In this document: piece by piece, positions 52,740-61,094 of the stretch
How positions within the stretch are numbered: position 1 is the stretch's first letter
How the letters are laid out: each line of letters opens with the position of its first letter
NCBI RefSeq assembly: GCF_030122805.1
Contig: NZ_CP126080.1
Span: 3,973,501 to 4,037,500 of the forward strand
Source of the DNA: Mesobacillus sp. AQ2
GTDB taxonomy: Bacteria; Bacillota; Bacilli; Bacillales; Cytobacillaceae
Direction: 5' to 3'
DNA length: 64,000 bases
Program-made: the position numbers and the translations under genes
The notes under the pieces: generated by a model
The model's input: the letters and a program-made list of their open reading frames with translations, nothing else
The model's database searches: none
What the model was told of the DNA's origin: nothing

Positions 52740-52874
52740 TTAGTCTTCGTCAAGCATTCTATATTTAACACTTTCATCGTAAAGTCCGTTTTTCTTGCTC
52801 CATGCCCAGATGATTCCTGCTGAAGCGGTGAATGCGAACATGACGATTAGTAAAATCCATGCTCCCGGTGCCAT
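52740..52874 (-). CDS. CcoS-like small membrane protein
   Basis: A 44-residue protein: a single hydrophobic helix (MAPGAWILLIVMFAFTASAG) then WAWSKKNGLYDESVKYRM and an acidic end LDED. The pattern (TM helix, W/F-rich, NGxxDD/E, R-hL-D/E-D) resembles CcoS, needed for cofactor insertion into cbb3 oxidase. AGGGGGTG precedes ATG 52874. Divergent from the cbb3 cluster that starts 0.5 kb away, which supports the assignment. Confidence 0.68.
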   Translation of the reverse strand: MAPGAWILLIVMFAFTASAGIIWAWSKKNGLYDESVKYRMLDED

Positions 52875-53017
52875 TCCTACACCCCCTTTTTTAAAATCAT
52901 CATCACTATCGAATTACTCTAACAGAAATTCCATAAACCGTCCAGAGTATATTTAAGGGGTTGTAAAAAAAAATCTATCGGATTACAATGTGGTCAAATA
53001 ATGAAGGAGGTACAAAA

Positions 53018-53140
53018 ATGGACCATCAATCCCTTGGCTTTTTCTTCGATTTCTTCTATTACATCGGAGTGCCCATCCTGATTATCTTCATCCTTGATAC
53101 ACTTCGTAAAAAGAATAATAAAAAAGAAGAACAAAACTAA
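53018..53140 (+). CDS. 40-residue membrane protein upstream of the cbb3 operon
   Basis: A short protein with an aromatic-rich hydrophobic helix (SLGFFFDFFYYIGVPILIIF) and a basic, lysine-rich tail. A perfect AAGGAGG lies 7 bases before ATG 53018 and an intrinsic terminator follows, so it is a real transcription unit. It could be a CcoQ-like accessory subunit or a regulator of the oxidase; no firm homology is recognised. Confidence 0.6.
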   Translation: MDHQSLGFFFDFFYYIGVPILIIFILDTLRKKNNKKEEQN

Positions 53141-53149
53141 AACTTCCCA

Positions 53150-53183
53150 AACAGAGCGAATAAATTCGTTCTGTTTTTTTTTG
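53150..53183 (+). terminator. terminator after the 40-residue gene
   Basis: AACAGA-CGAA, TAAA, TTCG-TCTGTT with one G/T pair, then TTTTTTTTT. Confidence 0.88.
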
Positions 53184-53362
53184 CCATAATTGTTAAAAAA
53201 CGCTGTGATTTTACCAGTTAGTTAGCAAGTATAAAACAATTGGATAACACTATAAAAAAGTTGAATAACTTTATTTCTTGTTGAGATGTATCATGTAACA
53301 TAGCAGATTGTGAAGAAAATGTGAAATATTTGTGGTTATTTTATGAACAAGGGAGTGTCAAA

Positions 53363-54736
53363 ATGTTTACAGACGAAAAATGGAGTTCTTCCAAGAATTG
53401 GTTCATCGCTGCTGTTTTTTGGATCATCATCGGCATGAGTATGGGACTTCTTACTGCAACAAAACAAATCTGGCCAGAATTGTTGAACAATCGCTGGACA
53501 ACATACGGGCATGTTCGCTCTGCGCATGTAATGCTCGTCATCTATGCTTGGTTATCTATGGCATATGTAGGATCAATGTTCTACATGATTCCAAAGCTTG
53601 CAAAAACAAAGGTTTACAGCGAAAAGCTGGGAAACTTCGCACTAGTATTTTATAACATTGTCATTTTAGAAGGTTTCTTCGCATTGCTATTCGGACAGAC
53701 ATCGGTCATCGAGTACGGCGAATTCCCGCTATGGGTTGACGTTCAGCTCCTTGTCGCAATCGGGCTAGTTGCTTATAACCTTTTCAAGACGGTTGGACAA
53801 AGAACAGAGAAAATGCTTTACGTCAGCCTTTGGTACTTCCTCGGCTCATTGCTGTGGCTGCCATTGACATGGATTGTCGGAAACTTCCCGGCACAATGGA
53901 TTCCAAGTGGCGTCCAGCAAGGTTTGATGGGCTGGTTCCTGGGACATAACGCAATCGGTCTCTGGATGACGACAGTCGGTGTCGGACAGATTTACTACCT
54001 GCTTCCTAAACTGACAGGACGTCCTTTATACAGTCACCAGCTTTCCATGATTGGATTCTGGGCAATTGCTACATTCTATGTTTGGAATGGTCCTCACCAT
54101 TTGATGAATGGTCCAATTCCAAGCTGGATTTCAAAAGCAGGTGTCATTCCTTCAATCGTTCTATTGATACCGGTTTGGGCCGTATTGGCTAACTTCTGGG
54201 GTACGATGAAAGGTTCATGGTCGCAGACAAGGACGAGCGTACCGCTTCGCTTCACAATGGCCGGTACGATTTTCTACCTTTTCGCATGTCTTCAGGGGCC
54301 ATTGCAAGCCCTTCCATCCGTAAGTTCAGTCATTAAGTTCACGCACTGGACAGTCGGGCATGCACATATGGGACCATTCGGCGCGTTTTCTTTCACATCG
54401 TTCGCAGCTATCTATTACATTCTGCCTAAAATCGTTGGCCGCGAAATGTTCAGCAAGAGAGCAATGGAAGCACACTTCTGGTTCTCTACTGTCGGTTTCC
54501 TTGTCTTCGCATTCTCATTATGGATCGCAGGTGTCGTCCAGGGATTCGCCTGGATCGAAGGTGTACCATTCCTGCAAACTGTCTTGATGATGGAACCGTA
54601 CGTACAAGGCCGCGCAATTGGCGGAACGATGATGTATGTAGCCCAGTTCTTCCTTGCATGGAATATGTATAAGACTATTAAACTTGCAAAACTTGAGAAA
54701 AAACAGCAAGCACAGCAGCAAGCTGCTACTGCTTAA
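53363..54736 (+). CDS. ccoN: cbb3-type cytochrome c oxidase subunit I
   Basis: A 457-residue catalytic subunit with 12 helices. The low-spin haem ligand His55 is in RSAHVML, CuB/high-spin ligands are in NGPHHLMN, and the last pair is in FTHWTVGHAHMGPFG. It reduces O2 to water with electrons from the cytochrome c subunits. ATG 53363 follows AAGGGAG. TTGTGAAGAAAATGTGAAAT upstream at 53309-53328 resembles tandem ResD half-sites, which would couple expression to oxygen limitation. Confidence 0.94.
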   Translation: MFTDEKWSSSKNWFIAAVFWIIIGMSMGLLTATKQIWPELLNNRWTTYGHVRSAHVMLVIYAWLSMAYVGSMFYMIPKLAKTKVYSEKLGNFALVFYNIVILEGFFALLFGQTSVIEYGEFPLWVDVQLLVAIGLVAYNLFKTVGQRTEKMLYVSLWYFLGSLLWLPLTWIVGNFPAQWIPSGVQQGLMGWFLGHNAIGLWMTTVGVGQIYYLLPKLTGRPLYSHQLSMIGFWAIATFYVWNGPHHLMNGPIPSWISKAGVIPSIVLLIPVWAVLANFWGTMKGSWSQTRTSVPLRFTMAGTIFYLFACLQGPLQALPSVSSVIKFTHWTVGHAHMGPFGAFSFTSFAAIYYILPKIVGREMFSKRAMEAHFWFSTVGFLVFAFSLWIAGVVQGFAWIEGVPFLQTVLMMEPYVQGRAIGGTMMYVAQFFLAWNMYKTIKLAKLEKKQQAQQQAATA

Positions 54737-54751
54737 TGAGGAGGGAACACG

Positions 54752-55291
54752 TTGGAACGTAAACCATCAGCTGTATTAATCGTTGCATTGATTTTATGGA
54801 TGTTCGGCGTAGCCGGAACGGTCATCCTTCCCCTCTTCGACCAGGAAATCAACTCTGCGACTGCAAGCGGTGAACTCCGCAACTATCCAGAGGATTCTGC
54901 TGAAGCAAGAGGACGAGATGTTTATATCCAGAACGGCTGCCAAACATGCCATACACAATTTGTCAGGGCGTTGCCTGCCGATACGAACCAAAACCTTGGA
55001 CCAGTATCCCAGGGCGGCGACTACAAATATGATTTACCACATCTTTTAGGTTCTAACCGTACTGGCCCGGATTTAATGTGGGTTGGCTTGAAATATAACG
55101 AAGACTGGCAGCGCCAGCACTTGATTGATCCTCAATCAACAAGCCCTGGTTCTATCATGCCATCCTTCGATTACCTAACCAATCAGGAACTGGACGACCT
55201 TGTTGCTTACTTGATGAGCCTCAAGCCAACTGAAGAAAGATTGGAAGAGTACCAGAAAGAGCGGGAAGAAGCAAAAATCAAGGGACAATAA
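54752..55291 (+). CDS. ccoO: cbb3-type oxidase subunit II, membrane-anchored mono-haem cytochrome c
   Basis: A 179-residue protein with one N-terminal helix (about 7-27) and a haem site CQTCH (63-67). The Met ligand is probably in GSIMPSFDYL. The TTG start has AGGAGGG at 7-base spacing. It follows ccoN by 15 bases and transfers electrons to CcoN. Confidence 0.92.
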   Translation: MERKPSAVLIVALILWMFGVAGTVILPLFDQEINSATASGELRNYPEDSAEARGRDVYIQNGCQTCHTQFVRALPADTNQNLGPVSQGGDYKYDLPHLLGSNRTGPDLMWVGLKYNEDWQRQHLIDPQSTSPGSIMPSFDYLTNQELDDLVAYLMSLKPTEERLEEYQKEREEAKIKGQ

Positions 55292-55380
55292 TTAAAAATT
55301 CATTAATTGCTCATCGCCTTGAACCCCAGCGATTTAAGGCGATGAGTTCCTATAACAGCTTTAAAAGGCAGGTGTAAATC

Positions 55381-55776
55381 ATGAAAAAAGAATATCAGCA
55401 ACATGAAAGCAAACATGAGGATATTGTCTCCGGTATTAAAATTGAACATAACAAGGTGCCGAAACTCCTTGTAGCTGTATTTTATATTGTGGCCATCTGG
55501 GCGATTGGGTATGCGATCTTCATGCCTGGAAAGCTTGCAGTCGAGCCTGCGGCGGCTCCACAGGATAACAAGGGAGAGCTTATTTTCACTGGAACTTGCC
55601 TGAATTGCCATGCTACGGGTGCTGCCCCTGACTTAAAGGGTGTTACAGACAGGATGTCGGAAGAGGACATTAAAAATGTCATCAAAAAAGGCCGCAACAC
55701 GATGCCGGCAATCGGACATCTTTACACAGAAAAAGAAATCGACAAGGTATATGAATACTTAGAGGATTACAGATAA
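55381..55776 (+). CDS. short CcoP-like mono-haem cytochrome c
   Basis: A 131-residue protein with one transmembrane helix (about 28-48), then CLNCH (73-77) and a Met ligand in NTMPAIG. Proteobacterial CcoP is larger and di-haem; this compact mono-haem form looks like the third subunit of the Gram-positive oxidase. Ninety bases after ccoO; AGGTG ahead of ATG. Confidence 0.88.
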   Translation: MKKEYQQHESKHEDIVSGIKIEHNKVPKLLVAVFYIVAIWAIGYAIFMPGKLAVEPAAAPQDNKGELIFTGTCLNCHATGAAPDLKGVTDRMSEEDIKNVIKKGRNTMPAIGHLYTEKEIDKVYEYLEDYR

Positions 55777-55792
55777 GGAAAGGAGGATTTAC

Positions 55793-56404
55793 GTGGGTAA
55801 AACAATAACTAGATGGGCATTTTTTATCATTATTTTCACATTGCCGTTGTGGAATGGTTTCCGGATGGATATCGACAACGAAAAGCTTTTCTTGTTCGGC
55901 TTCCAATTATCCTATGAAGCTGGCTATTTATTTTTCGTTTTCTTATTCTTGTTCCTGATGGCTTTCCTCGCACTGTCAATGATCGTGTACAGGGCTTTTT
56001 GCCAGTATGCATGCCCGCATAATACCTTCAGCATGCTTTTGAACAAAATCGAATCGAAGTTAGGTGACAAAGGCAAAGCAGTTACATTTCTGCTCGCTTT
56101 GGTTGTCAGCATCTTCATGGCTTACTCGACTGTGAGTTACTTCTACAACCCAATGACAATCTGGGAGTCACTCGTCAACTTCAAAATGGATAAATACTTC
56201 TTCCTTGTCACTTCTACTGCTGTTCTATATACAGCATTATCTTACAAGGCAAGAAACTCTTTTTGTAAAGTCTGCCCATACGGACTTGCCCAGGGCATTT
56301 CACGTGTGGATGATAAAACAAAATGGCTTACACATCCTGGCGTATGGATTACATGGGGTACAACAGCAGCCCTTGTACTAGTCCTGCTTGTTGGATGGTT
56401 CTAA
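55793..56404 (+). CDS. CcoG/NapH-like iron-sulfur membrane protein
   Basis: A 203-residue protein with 4-5 hydrophobic helices and two conserved cysteine clusters, FCQYACPHNTF and FCKVCPYGLAQG, as in the membrane part of CcoG/NapH. The C-terminal 2x4Fe-4S ferredoxin domain of full CcoG is absent. It probably takes part in copper reduction or oxidase assembly. GTG start with AAAGGAGG upstream, 17 bases after the cytochrome gene. Confidence 0.82.
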   Translation: MGKTITRWAFFIIIFTLPLWNGFRMDIDNEKLFLFGFQLSYEAGYLFFVFLFLFLMAFLALSMIVYRAFCQYACPHNTFSMLLNKIESKLGDKGKAVTFLLALVVSIFMAYSTVSYFYNPMTIWESLVNFKMDKYFFLVTSTAVLYTALSYKARNSFCKVCPYGLAQGISRVDDKTKWLTHPGVWITWGTTAALVLVLLVGWF

Positions 56405-56433
56405 TCAAAATTCAAAGCGAGGTGAAAATTCAT

Positions 56434-58014
56434 ATGAATAAGATTTTAAAACTATCTGCATTCGCTTTACTGGCCGTCTCACTTACCGCATGTTCTGAGG
56501 CCGCAGTTAAAGATACATCACTTGATGATAAAAACAGCAAGGAACTTCCTCCACTCCATGAAGACTATTCTTCTAACTGGTGGAAAGACCAGCCGAACGG
56601 AAACGCAGACTCCAATAAGGACTGGGATGGAGAAGGCTGGATCCTCTCAGCGAACGAAGTTAGTAATGGGGTGGCCATTGCTGACATCAAAACGGGGAAT
56701 CCGGTAAAATATATCCAAAGCTCAGGTACACCGCACCACATCCATTTGAACAAGGACCAGACTTGGGCATTTGCGACACAGCGTTATGGAACTAGCGTCT
56801 TAGCGATCAATATGGAAACTTTAGAGTCTCATAATATTGATTTCCCTGGCTTCGAAAAGCCTCCTGCGCCACAGCACATGACCTTATCTCATGACGGCAA
56901 ATACGCCTTCACTTCATTGAATGGTGTAGAAGCAGTCGGAATGATTGATGCAAAAACAGCTAAACTCGTTAAGGTGTTTAAAAACGTCGGTAAAAAGCCG
57001 AGGGATTTGAACGTCACTCCTGATGGAAAAAAACTCTTTGTCAGCTTGCAGGCAGAACCATTTATCACTGTTATCGATATTGATACCGGGGAAATGAGAC
57101 ATCTTGAACGGACAGAAACAGACTATGGCAAAGGGACAGGTTCCGGCCTTGATATGTCAAATGACGGAAAATATGTTGCAGTTGCCAACACTGCTGATAA
57201 TGAAGTTGCGGTTTATGACGCTAAAACAGAAAAGCTTTTAAAGAAATTTGGAGATATCCCTAAACCAGTTAACTTAAGCTTTATGGGCAATACGCATGAT
57301 CTGGTTACAGGCAATCGTAATGATGGGTCAATTTCAATCATTGATACTGATAAGCTAAAGTTCATCAAGACAGTAAAAACTGGAGCCGGTACGAACATTG
57401 CATACCTTGGTCCAGACGGGTACTGGTATACTTCGCAAAACGGTGCTGGCTTCTTGACAGTCCTTGATCCAAAGGATAATTACAAAATTGTCAGGAAAAT
57501 CTGGGGAGTACAGAATATTCACTGGCTGTCATGGAGCCCGGACGGAAGCATGATGTTTGGATCTAACTGGGGCGACAAAACACTCACAAAAATTGACTTA
57601 ACGAAAAAGAAGGATTTCAGACAGACAATTCCTGTTGGGTTGAATCCAAACGGCATCGCACTTAAAACAAATGTTCCAAAAGATCAGATTCTGGCTTATC
57701 AAAAAGGCAATGAGGAGGAAGCAAACAGAATCAAAAAAGCTTCTACCCTTGTATTCCCTGAGCCAAAAGATGTTAATGAGGAAGCTTTCCTCGGAACATG
57801 CCTGCAGTGCCATGATATCGGCCGAATCATGAAGAATTCAAGCAAAGGCGCCGAACAGTGGACATCTGTAGTGGACCGGATGGCTGGTAATGGAGCAAAG
57901 ATGACAGATGAACAAAGACAGCAGATCATCGATTATCTTGCATCTGATGCACACAAGGCCCTTAAGATCCAAACGGAGCTTGAACTGGAGATAGCCGAAC
58001 AAAATAAAAAATAA
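56434..58014 (+). CDS. lipoprotein with cytochrome d1-like beta-propeller and C-terminal cytochrome c domain
   Basis: A 526-residue protein. The signal peptide ends SLTAC, so it is a lipoprotein. Residues about 45-410 form repeated YVTN/d1-like blades (HHIHLNKDQTWAFATQ, PRDLNVTPDGKKLFVS, NIHWLSWSPDGSMMFGS). The C-terminal 90 residues contain the haem site CLQCH (about 456-460). NirS nitrite reductase has the cytochrome c first; here the order is reversed. ATG 56434 follows GCGAGGTG. It ends the cbb3 cluster and may be an electron-accepting or nitrite/NO-related protein; no d1-haem synthesis genes are visible. Confidence 0.82.
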   Translation: MNKILKLSAFALLAVSLTACSEAAVKDTSLDDKNSKELPPLHEDYSSNWWKDQPNGNADSNKDWDGEGWILSANEVSNGVAIADIKTGNPVKYIQSSGTPHHIHLNKDQTWAFATQRYGTSVLAINMETLESHNIDFPGFEKPPAPQHMTLSHDGKYAFTSLNGVEAVGMIDAKTAKLVKVFKNVGKKPRDLNVTPDGKKLFVSLQAEPFITVIDIDTGEMRHLERTETDYGKGTGSGLDMSNDGKYVAVANTADNEVAVYDAKTEKLLKKFGDIPKPVNLSFMGNTHDLVTGNRNDGSISIIDTDKLKFIKTVKTGAGTNIAYLGPDGYWYTSQNGAGFLTVLDPKDNYKIVRKIWGVQNIHWLSWSPDGSMMFGSNWGDKTLTKIDLTKKKDFRQTIPVGLNPNGIALKTNVPKDQILAYQKGNEEEANRIKKASTLVFPEPKDVNEEAFLGTCLQCHDIGRIMKNSSKGAEQWTSVVDRMAGNGAKMTDEQRQQIIDYLASDAHKALKIQTELELEIAEQNKK

Positions 58015-58015
58015 A

Positions 58016-58198
58016 GGCTCTTTTCTCAAACTTTGTTGCTATTGACTACTAAGTTGGATTGAATGACCTAGTTTTCTTTATAAAATTCAAGCTTATTATG
58101 AGAAAAGAGCTTGCACACTTAAAAACGAACTGCAAAATTGCTTATAGCACGTTAAAATCGGCTTTAAGATTTTAACAACAATCTTTACGAAAACAGCC
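58016..58198. mobile_element. MITE-like element of about 183 bp with imperfect terminal inverted repeats
   Basis: The left end GGCTCTTTTCTCAAACTTTG-TTG and the inverse of the right end GGCTGTTTTCGTAAAGATTG-TTG agree at 18 of 23 positions. AAATAAA flanks both ends as a possible target duplication. Inside are a 12-base inverted repeat (GCTCTTTTCTCA/TGAGAAAAGAGC) and TTAAAATC/GATTTTAA. No coding frame. The ends resemble IS1182-type termini as I remember them; this needs a database check. It begins directly after the stop codon of the d1-like gene. Confidence 0.55.
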
Positions 58199-58210
58199 AA
58201 AATAAAAGAA

Positions 58211-58246
58211 AAATCCTAATGCCCTTTTAACAAGAAGCATTAGGAT
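58211..58246 (-). terminator. terminator of the LysR gene
   Basis: AAATCCTAATGC ... GCATTAGGATTT, perfect 12-base arms overlapping the last codons; on the - strand it is followed by TTCTTTTATT. Confidence 0.85.
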
Positions 58247-59129
58247 TTTCATCTAGATTTCTAATAAAGTTCCATACTCTTTCATGGAGACTTGACTTGA
58301 ACTGTTTATCCTTCCTTAACAGGTAGAATGGACGGGAACGGTCCCTGTCTATAAAATGACTGACAATGAGCTGCCTGGATTGAACCTCCGGACAGATGGC
58401 CAGCTTGGAAAAAATTGCGACGCCAAGACCATTCTTCACCCCTTCCTTGATGAGCGTATTGCTGTTATAAACAAGGACGGACTTGGGGTCGATGTTCAGG
58501 CATCTCCATAAATCAAGCGTAGCCTGTCTCATAGCGCAGCCTGGTTCGCGGATCAGCCAGGTCATTTCTTCTAGTCTTTCAGGATCCTGGTTTTCCGGAT
58601 TAACTCTGAGCTGCGGGGACACGCCCAGAACGAGCAGGTCATCATAGAATTCATGGGAAATAAAATCATAGCGTCCAGCTTGTCCCTCAACAAGAGCAAG
58701 GTCAATTTCGGATGCATAAAGCAAATCGGTTATTTCAACCGAAGTACCGATTGTGACCTGGATTTGATGGCTCGCTATATCAGGGTTCAATTTTATAATA
58801 TCCTGTATCATTTTGGATATAAGGCATTCACCAATTGTATTGCTGCAGCCAATTTTAATTGTTTCGCTTGAATTCCCTTCAGCAAGCAGGCTTTCCAGTT
58901 TATCATTTAACGCCAGCAGCTGCTGGCCATGCTCATACAGGGTTTTGCCTGCCTCTGACAGCCTTATTTTACGGTTGGCCCTTATGAACAACTGCTTATT
59001 GTAGTAGGTCTCCAGCTGGCTGATTTGATGGCTGACTGCAGGCTGCGAAAGGTTCAGCATCTTCCCCGCCTGGGAGAAGCTTTCATATTTTGCAGCCGCT
59101 ATGAATGTCTTAAGATGTTCAAGATTCAA
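58227..59129 (-). CDS. LysR-family transcriptional regulator
   Basis: A 300-residue LTTR with N-terminal winged helix (HLKTFIAAAKYESFSQAGKMLNLSQPAVSHQISQLE) and a CysB/CysL-like effector domain (IKIGCSNTIGECLISKMI). It resembles regulators of sulfur or cysteine metabolism (CysL/YwfK type), which would suit the sulfur genes here, but the target is not shown. TTG start with GGGGTG 8 bases upstream. Divergent from the 61-residue gene with only 40 bases between starts. Confidence 0.87.
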   Translation of the reverse strand: MNLEHLKTFIAAAKYESFSQAGKMLNLSQPAVSHQISQLETYYNKQLFIRANRKIRLSEAGKTLYEHGQQLLALNDKLESLLAEGNSSETIKIGCSNTIGECLISKMIQDIIKLNPDIASHQIQVTIGTSVEITDLLYASEIDLALVEGQAGRYDFISHEFYDDLLVLGVSPQLRVNPENQDPERLEEMTWLIREPGCAMRQATLDLWRCLNIDPKSVLVYNSNTLIKEGVKNGLGVAIFSKLAICPEVQSRQLIVSHFIDRDRSRPFYLLRKDKQFKSSLHERVWNFIRNLDENPNASC

Positions 59130-59169
59130 TATGATCGCACCCCTTTACTAATAGATTGGAGGGAATAAA

Positions 59170-59355
59170 ATGAAGAAATTAGATATCGCCGTTACAGTTA
59201 TCGTATTATCTGTATTTATTTTTGGTTTAATGTACTTCACAAAAGACGATTCAATTAGCTATCGTGATGTAAAATTTGAAATCGCGTCGATGGTCATTTT
59301 ATCAACCGTATCACTGTTCACTTATTTCGGGATTAGAAGAAATTTAAATCATTAA
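59170..59355 (+). CDS. 61-residue two-helix membrane protein, unknown
   Basis: Two hydrophobic segments (about 6-23 and 38-54) separated by a charged loop (TKDDSISYRDVKFE), ending IRRNLNH. GGAGGG precedes ATG 59170, and a terminator follows. No family recognised. The divergent layout makes it a candidate target of the adjacent LysR regulator. Confidence 0.62.
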   Translation: MKKLDIAVTVIVLSVFIFGLMYFTKDDSISYRDVKFEIASMVILSTVSLFTYFGIRRNLNH

Positions 59356-59404
59356 TTGGCATTATACCACACAGGGTTTAAATGTGTAGATAAAAAAACA
59401 TAAG

Positions 59405-59445
59405 GATAAAACCTGGGAGCTCTCCTGGGTTTTATTTTTTTTACC
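59405..59445 (+). terminator. terminator of the 61-residue gene
   Basis: AAAACC-GGGAG-CTC-CTCC-GGGTTTT (approximate pairing) followed by ATTTTTTTT. Confidence 0.78.
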
Positions 59446-59507
59446 CAGACAGTATACTAACAAGCGAGCGGGATTATGAATTGGTTTACATTTGAGAGAG
59501 AAAAAAA

Positions 59508-59536
59508 TTGAAAGTCACACTCAGTCATTATACAAT
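59508..59536 (+). promoter_or_regulatory. promoter of the ccdA operon
   Basis: TTGAAA (59508-59513), 17-base spacer, TACAAT (59531-59536). Confidence 0.7.
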
Positions 59537-59547
59537 ATATTACGTTA

Positions 59548-59565
59548 TATACCAACAGGGGTATA
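59548..59565. promoter_or_regulatory. CsoR/CstR-type operator TATACC-N6-GGTATA upstream of ccdA
   Basis: TATACCAACAGGGGTATA, perfect 6-base arms, about 11 bases downstream of the -10 and 75 bases before the ccdA start. Same half-sites and spacing as 13959-13976 and the persulfide operon site. Confidence 0.68.
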
Positions 59566-59639
59566 ATAAGGAGTTCTTCTTCATTAATCCTTAACAAAGA
59601 CAACCCAATATAGTTTATAGAAAAGGAGTGAATATAAAT

Positions 59640-60353
59640 ATGTCAGATATCGGTTTATTTTTTGCTTTTACCGCCGGGATTTTATCATTTTTCTCACCAT
59701 GCGTGTTCCCTCTCCTCCCTGCTTACATAACTCATTTAACAGGAGGCAAAATTGAGGGGTCAAAGGTCGCAGTCGACCGGGCAACACTTTTCACCCGTTC
59801 ATTCGGATTTATCATCGGTTTTAGTATAATTTTTATTGTCATGGGGGCTTCGGCATCATTCCTGGGACAGGTTTTCGCAAATTACAGGACAATCGTCATG
59901 CAGATTGCCGGTTTACTGATCATCATTTTCGGATTGCAGATGGCAGGTTTGCTGAATATTAAATTCCTGATGATGGAGAAAAAGGTCCATTCTGAAACAA
60001 AATCAAAGGGCGCTTTCGGTTCTGTCTTTCTAGGAATGGCGTTTGCAAGCGGATGGTCACCTTGTGTAGGATTGGCACTATCATCCATCTTGCTGCTGGC
60101 CAGCTCGTCCGATACTTTATATCAGGGAATGTACCTGCTGACTTCTTACTCTCTTGGAATGGCCGTGCCTTTCCTGGTCATTTCTTTCGTCATTTCCTAT
60201 TCATTAAAAGCAATCAAGAAGATCAATAAATATCTGTCTAAGCTCGCACTCGTAAATGGTATGATTATGGTAGGCATGGGCTTTCTGGTCCTGTCAGGCC
60301 AGATGCAGAAAATCAGTGCATGGCTGTCAGCTTACAGTTTATTTGGATTCTGA
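59640..60353 (+). CDS. ccdA: CcdA/DsbD-like thiol-disulfide electron transporter
   Basis: A 237-residue membrane protein with six hydrophobic helices. The redox cysteines are C21 in FFSPCVFPLLPAYITHL and a second in GWSPCVGLALSS. It carries reducing equivalents from cytoplasmic thioredoxin to extracytoplasmic partners such as the TlpA/ResA-like protein at the end of this operon. ATG 59640 is chosen over the GTG that overlaps the GGAG ribosome site. Confidence 0.93.
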   Translation: MSDIGLFFAFTAGILSFFSPCVFPLLPAYITHLTGGKIEGSKVAVDRATLFTRSFGFIIGFSIIFIVMGASASFLGQVFANYRTIVMQIAGLLIIIFGLQMAGLLNIKFLMMEKKVHSETKSKGAFGSVFLGMAFASGWSPCVGLALSSILLLASSSDTLYQGMYLLTSYSLGMAVPFLVISFVISYSLKAIKKINKYLSKLALVNGMIMVGMGFLVLSGQMQKISAWLSAYSLFGF

Positions 60354-60398
60354 TTTTAAAAGGATCCACCTTAATGCCTGAAGGAGTGACTTATTTTT

Positions 60399-61094
60399 GT
60401 GAAGAAAGAACTGATCGGCAAAAGTGTATTGGTAGTCGAAGACGATCCCAAAATAAGGACGCTTGTCAAAATCTATTTAACGAATGAGGGCTATGAGGTT
60501 CTCGAAGCGGACAATGGAATTGACGCCCAGGAGATGATTGAAAAATATGACCCTTGCATCCTTATACTAGACCTGATGCTTCCCGGCAAAAGCGGAGAAG
60601 AAATATGCTGCTGGCTGCGGAACGATTTGGAAAGCATGATGCCTGTCATCATGCTGACAGCAAAAGCTTCGGAAAAGAGCCGGATTGAAGGCTTTAAGCT
60701 TGGCGCTGACGACTATGTGGTAAAACCATTCAGTCCGGCCGAGCTGATGGTCCGGATTGAAGCGGTGTTACGAAGGACGGCAAGCAGATGCGGGAAACTG
60801 ACTTTTACAGGTCTTACCCTCAAACCAGCAAAAGGCCAGGCGCTGGTTGATGGGGAAACACTCGACTTGACAAATTTTGAGTTCAGGCTTCTCCATATGT
60901 TCATGCAGCATCCTGGACAAATTCTTTCGCGGACGCAAATACTCGATACCATTTATGAAAATAACGAAAAGGCCGTGACGGAGCGGACAATCGATGTACA
61001 TATCAAGAATCTCCGTGAGAAAATCAAAGAAAAAACGCCGAAGGATTATATTCAGACAGTAAGAGGAATGGGGTATAAATTTGCGGCGAATTAA
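60399..61094 (+). CDS. OmpR-family response regulator (ccdA operon)
   Basis: A 231-residue regulator. Receiver: EDD at 14-16, phospho-acceptor D58 in LILDLMLPGKSG, conserved K in VVKPFSP. Winged helix: LTNFEFRLLHMFMQHPGQILSRTQIL. GTG start with AAGGAGTG upstream. It overlaps the kinase start by 14 bases. Confidence 0.93.
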   Translation: MKKELIGKSVLVVEDDPKIRTLVKIYLTNEGYEVLEADNGIDAQEMIEKYDPCILILDLMLPGKSGEEICCWLRNDLESMMPVIMLTAKASEKSRIEGFKLGADDYVVKPFSPAELMVRIEAVLRRTASRCGKLTFTGLTLKPAKGQALVDGETLDLTNFEFRLLHMFMQHPGQILSRTQILDTIYENNEKAVTERTIDVHIKNLREKIKEKTPKDYIQTVRGMGYKFAAN

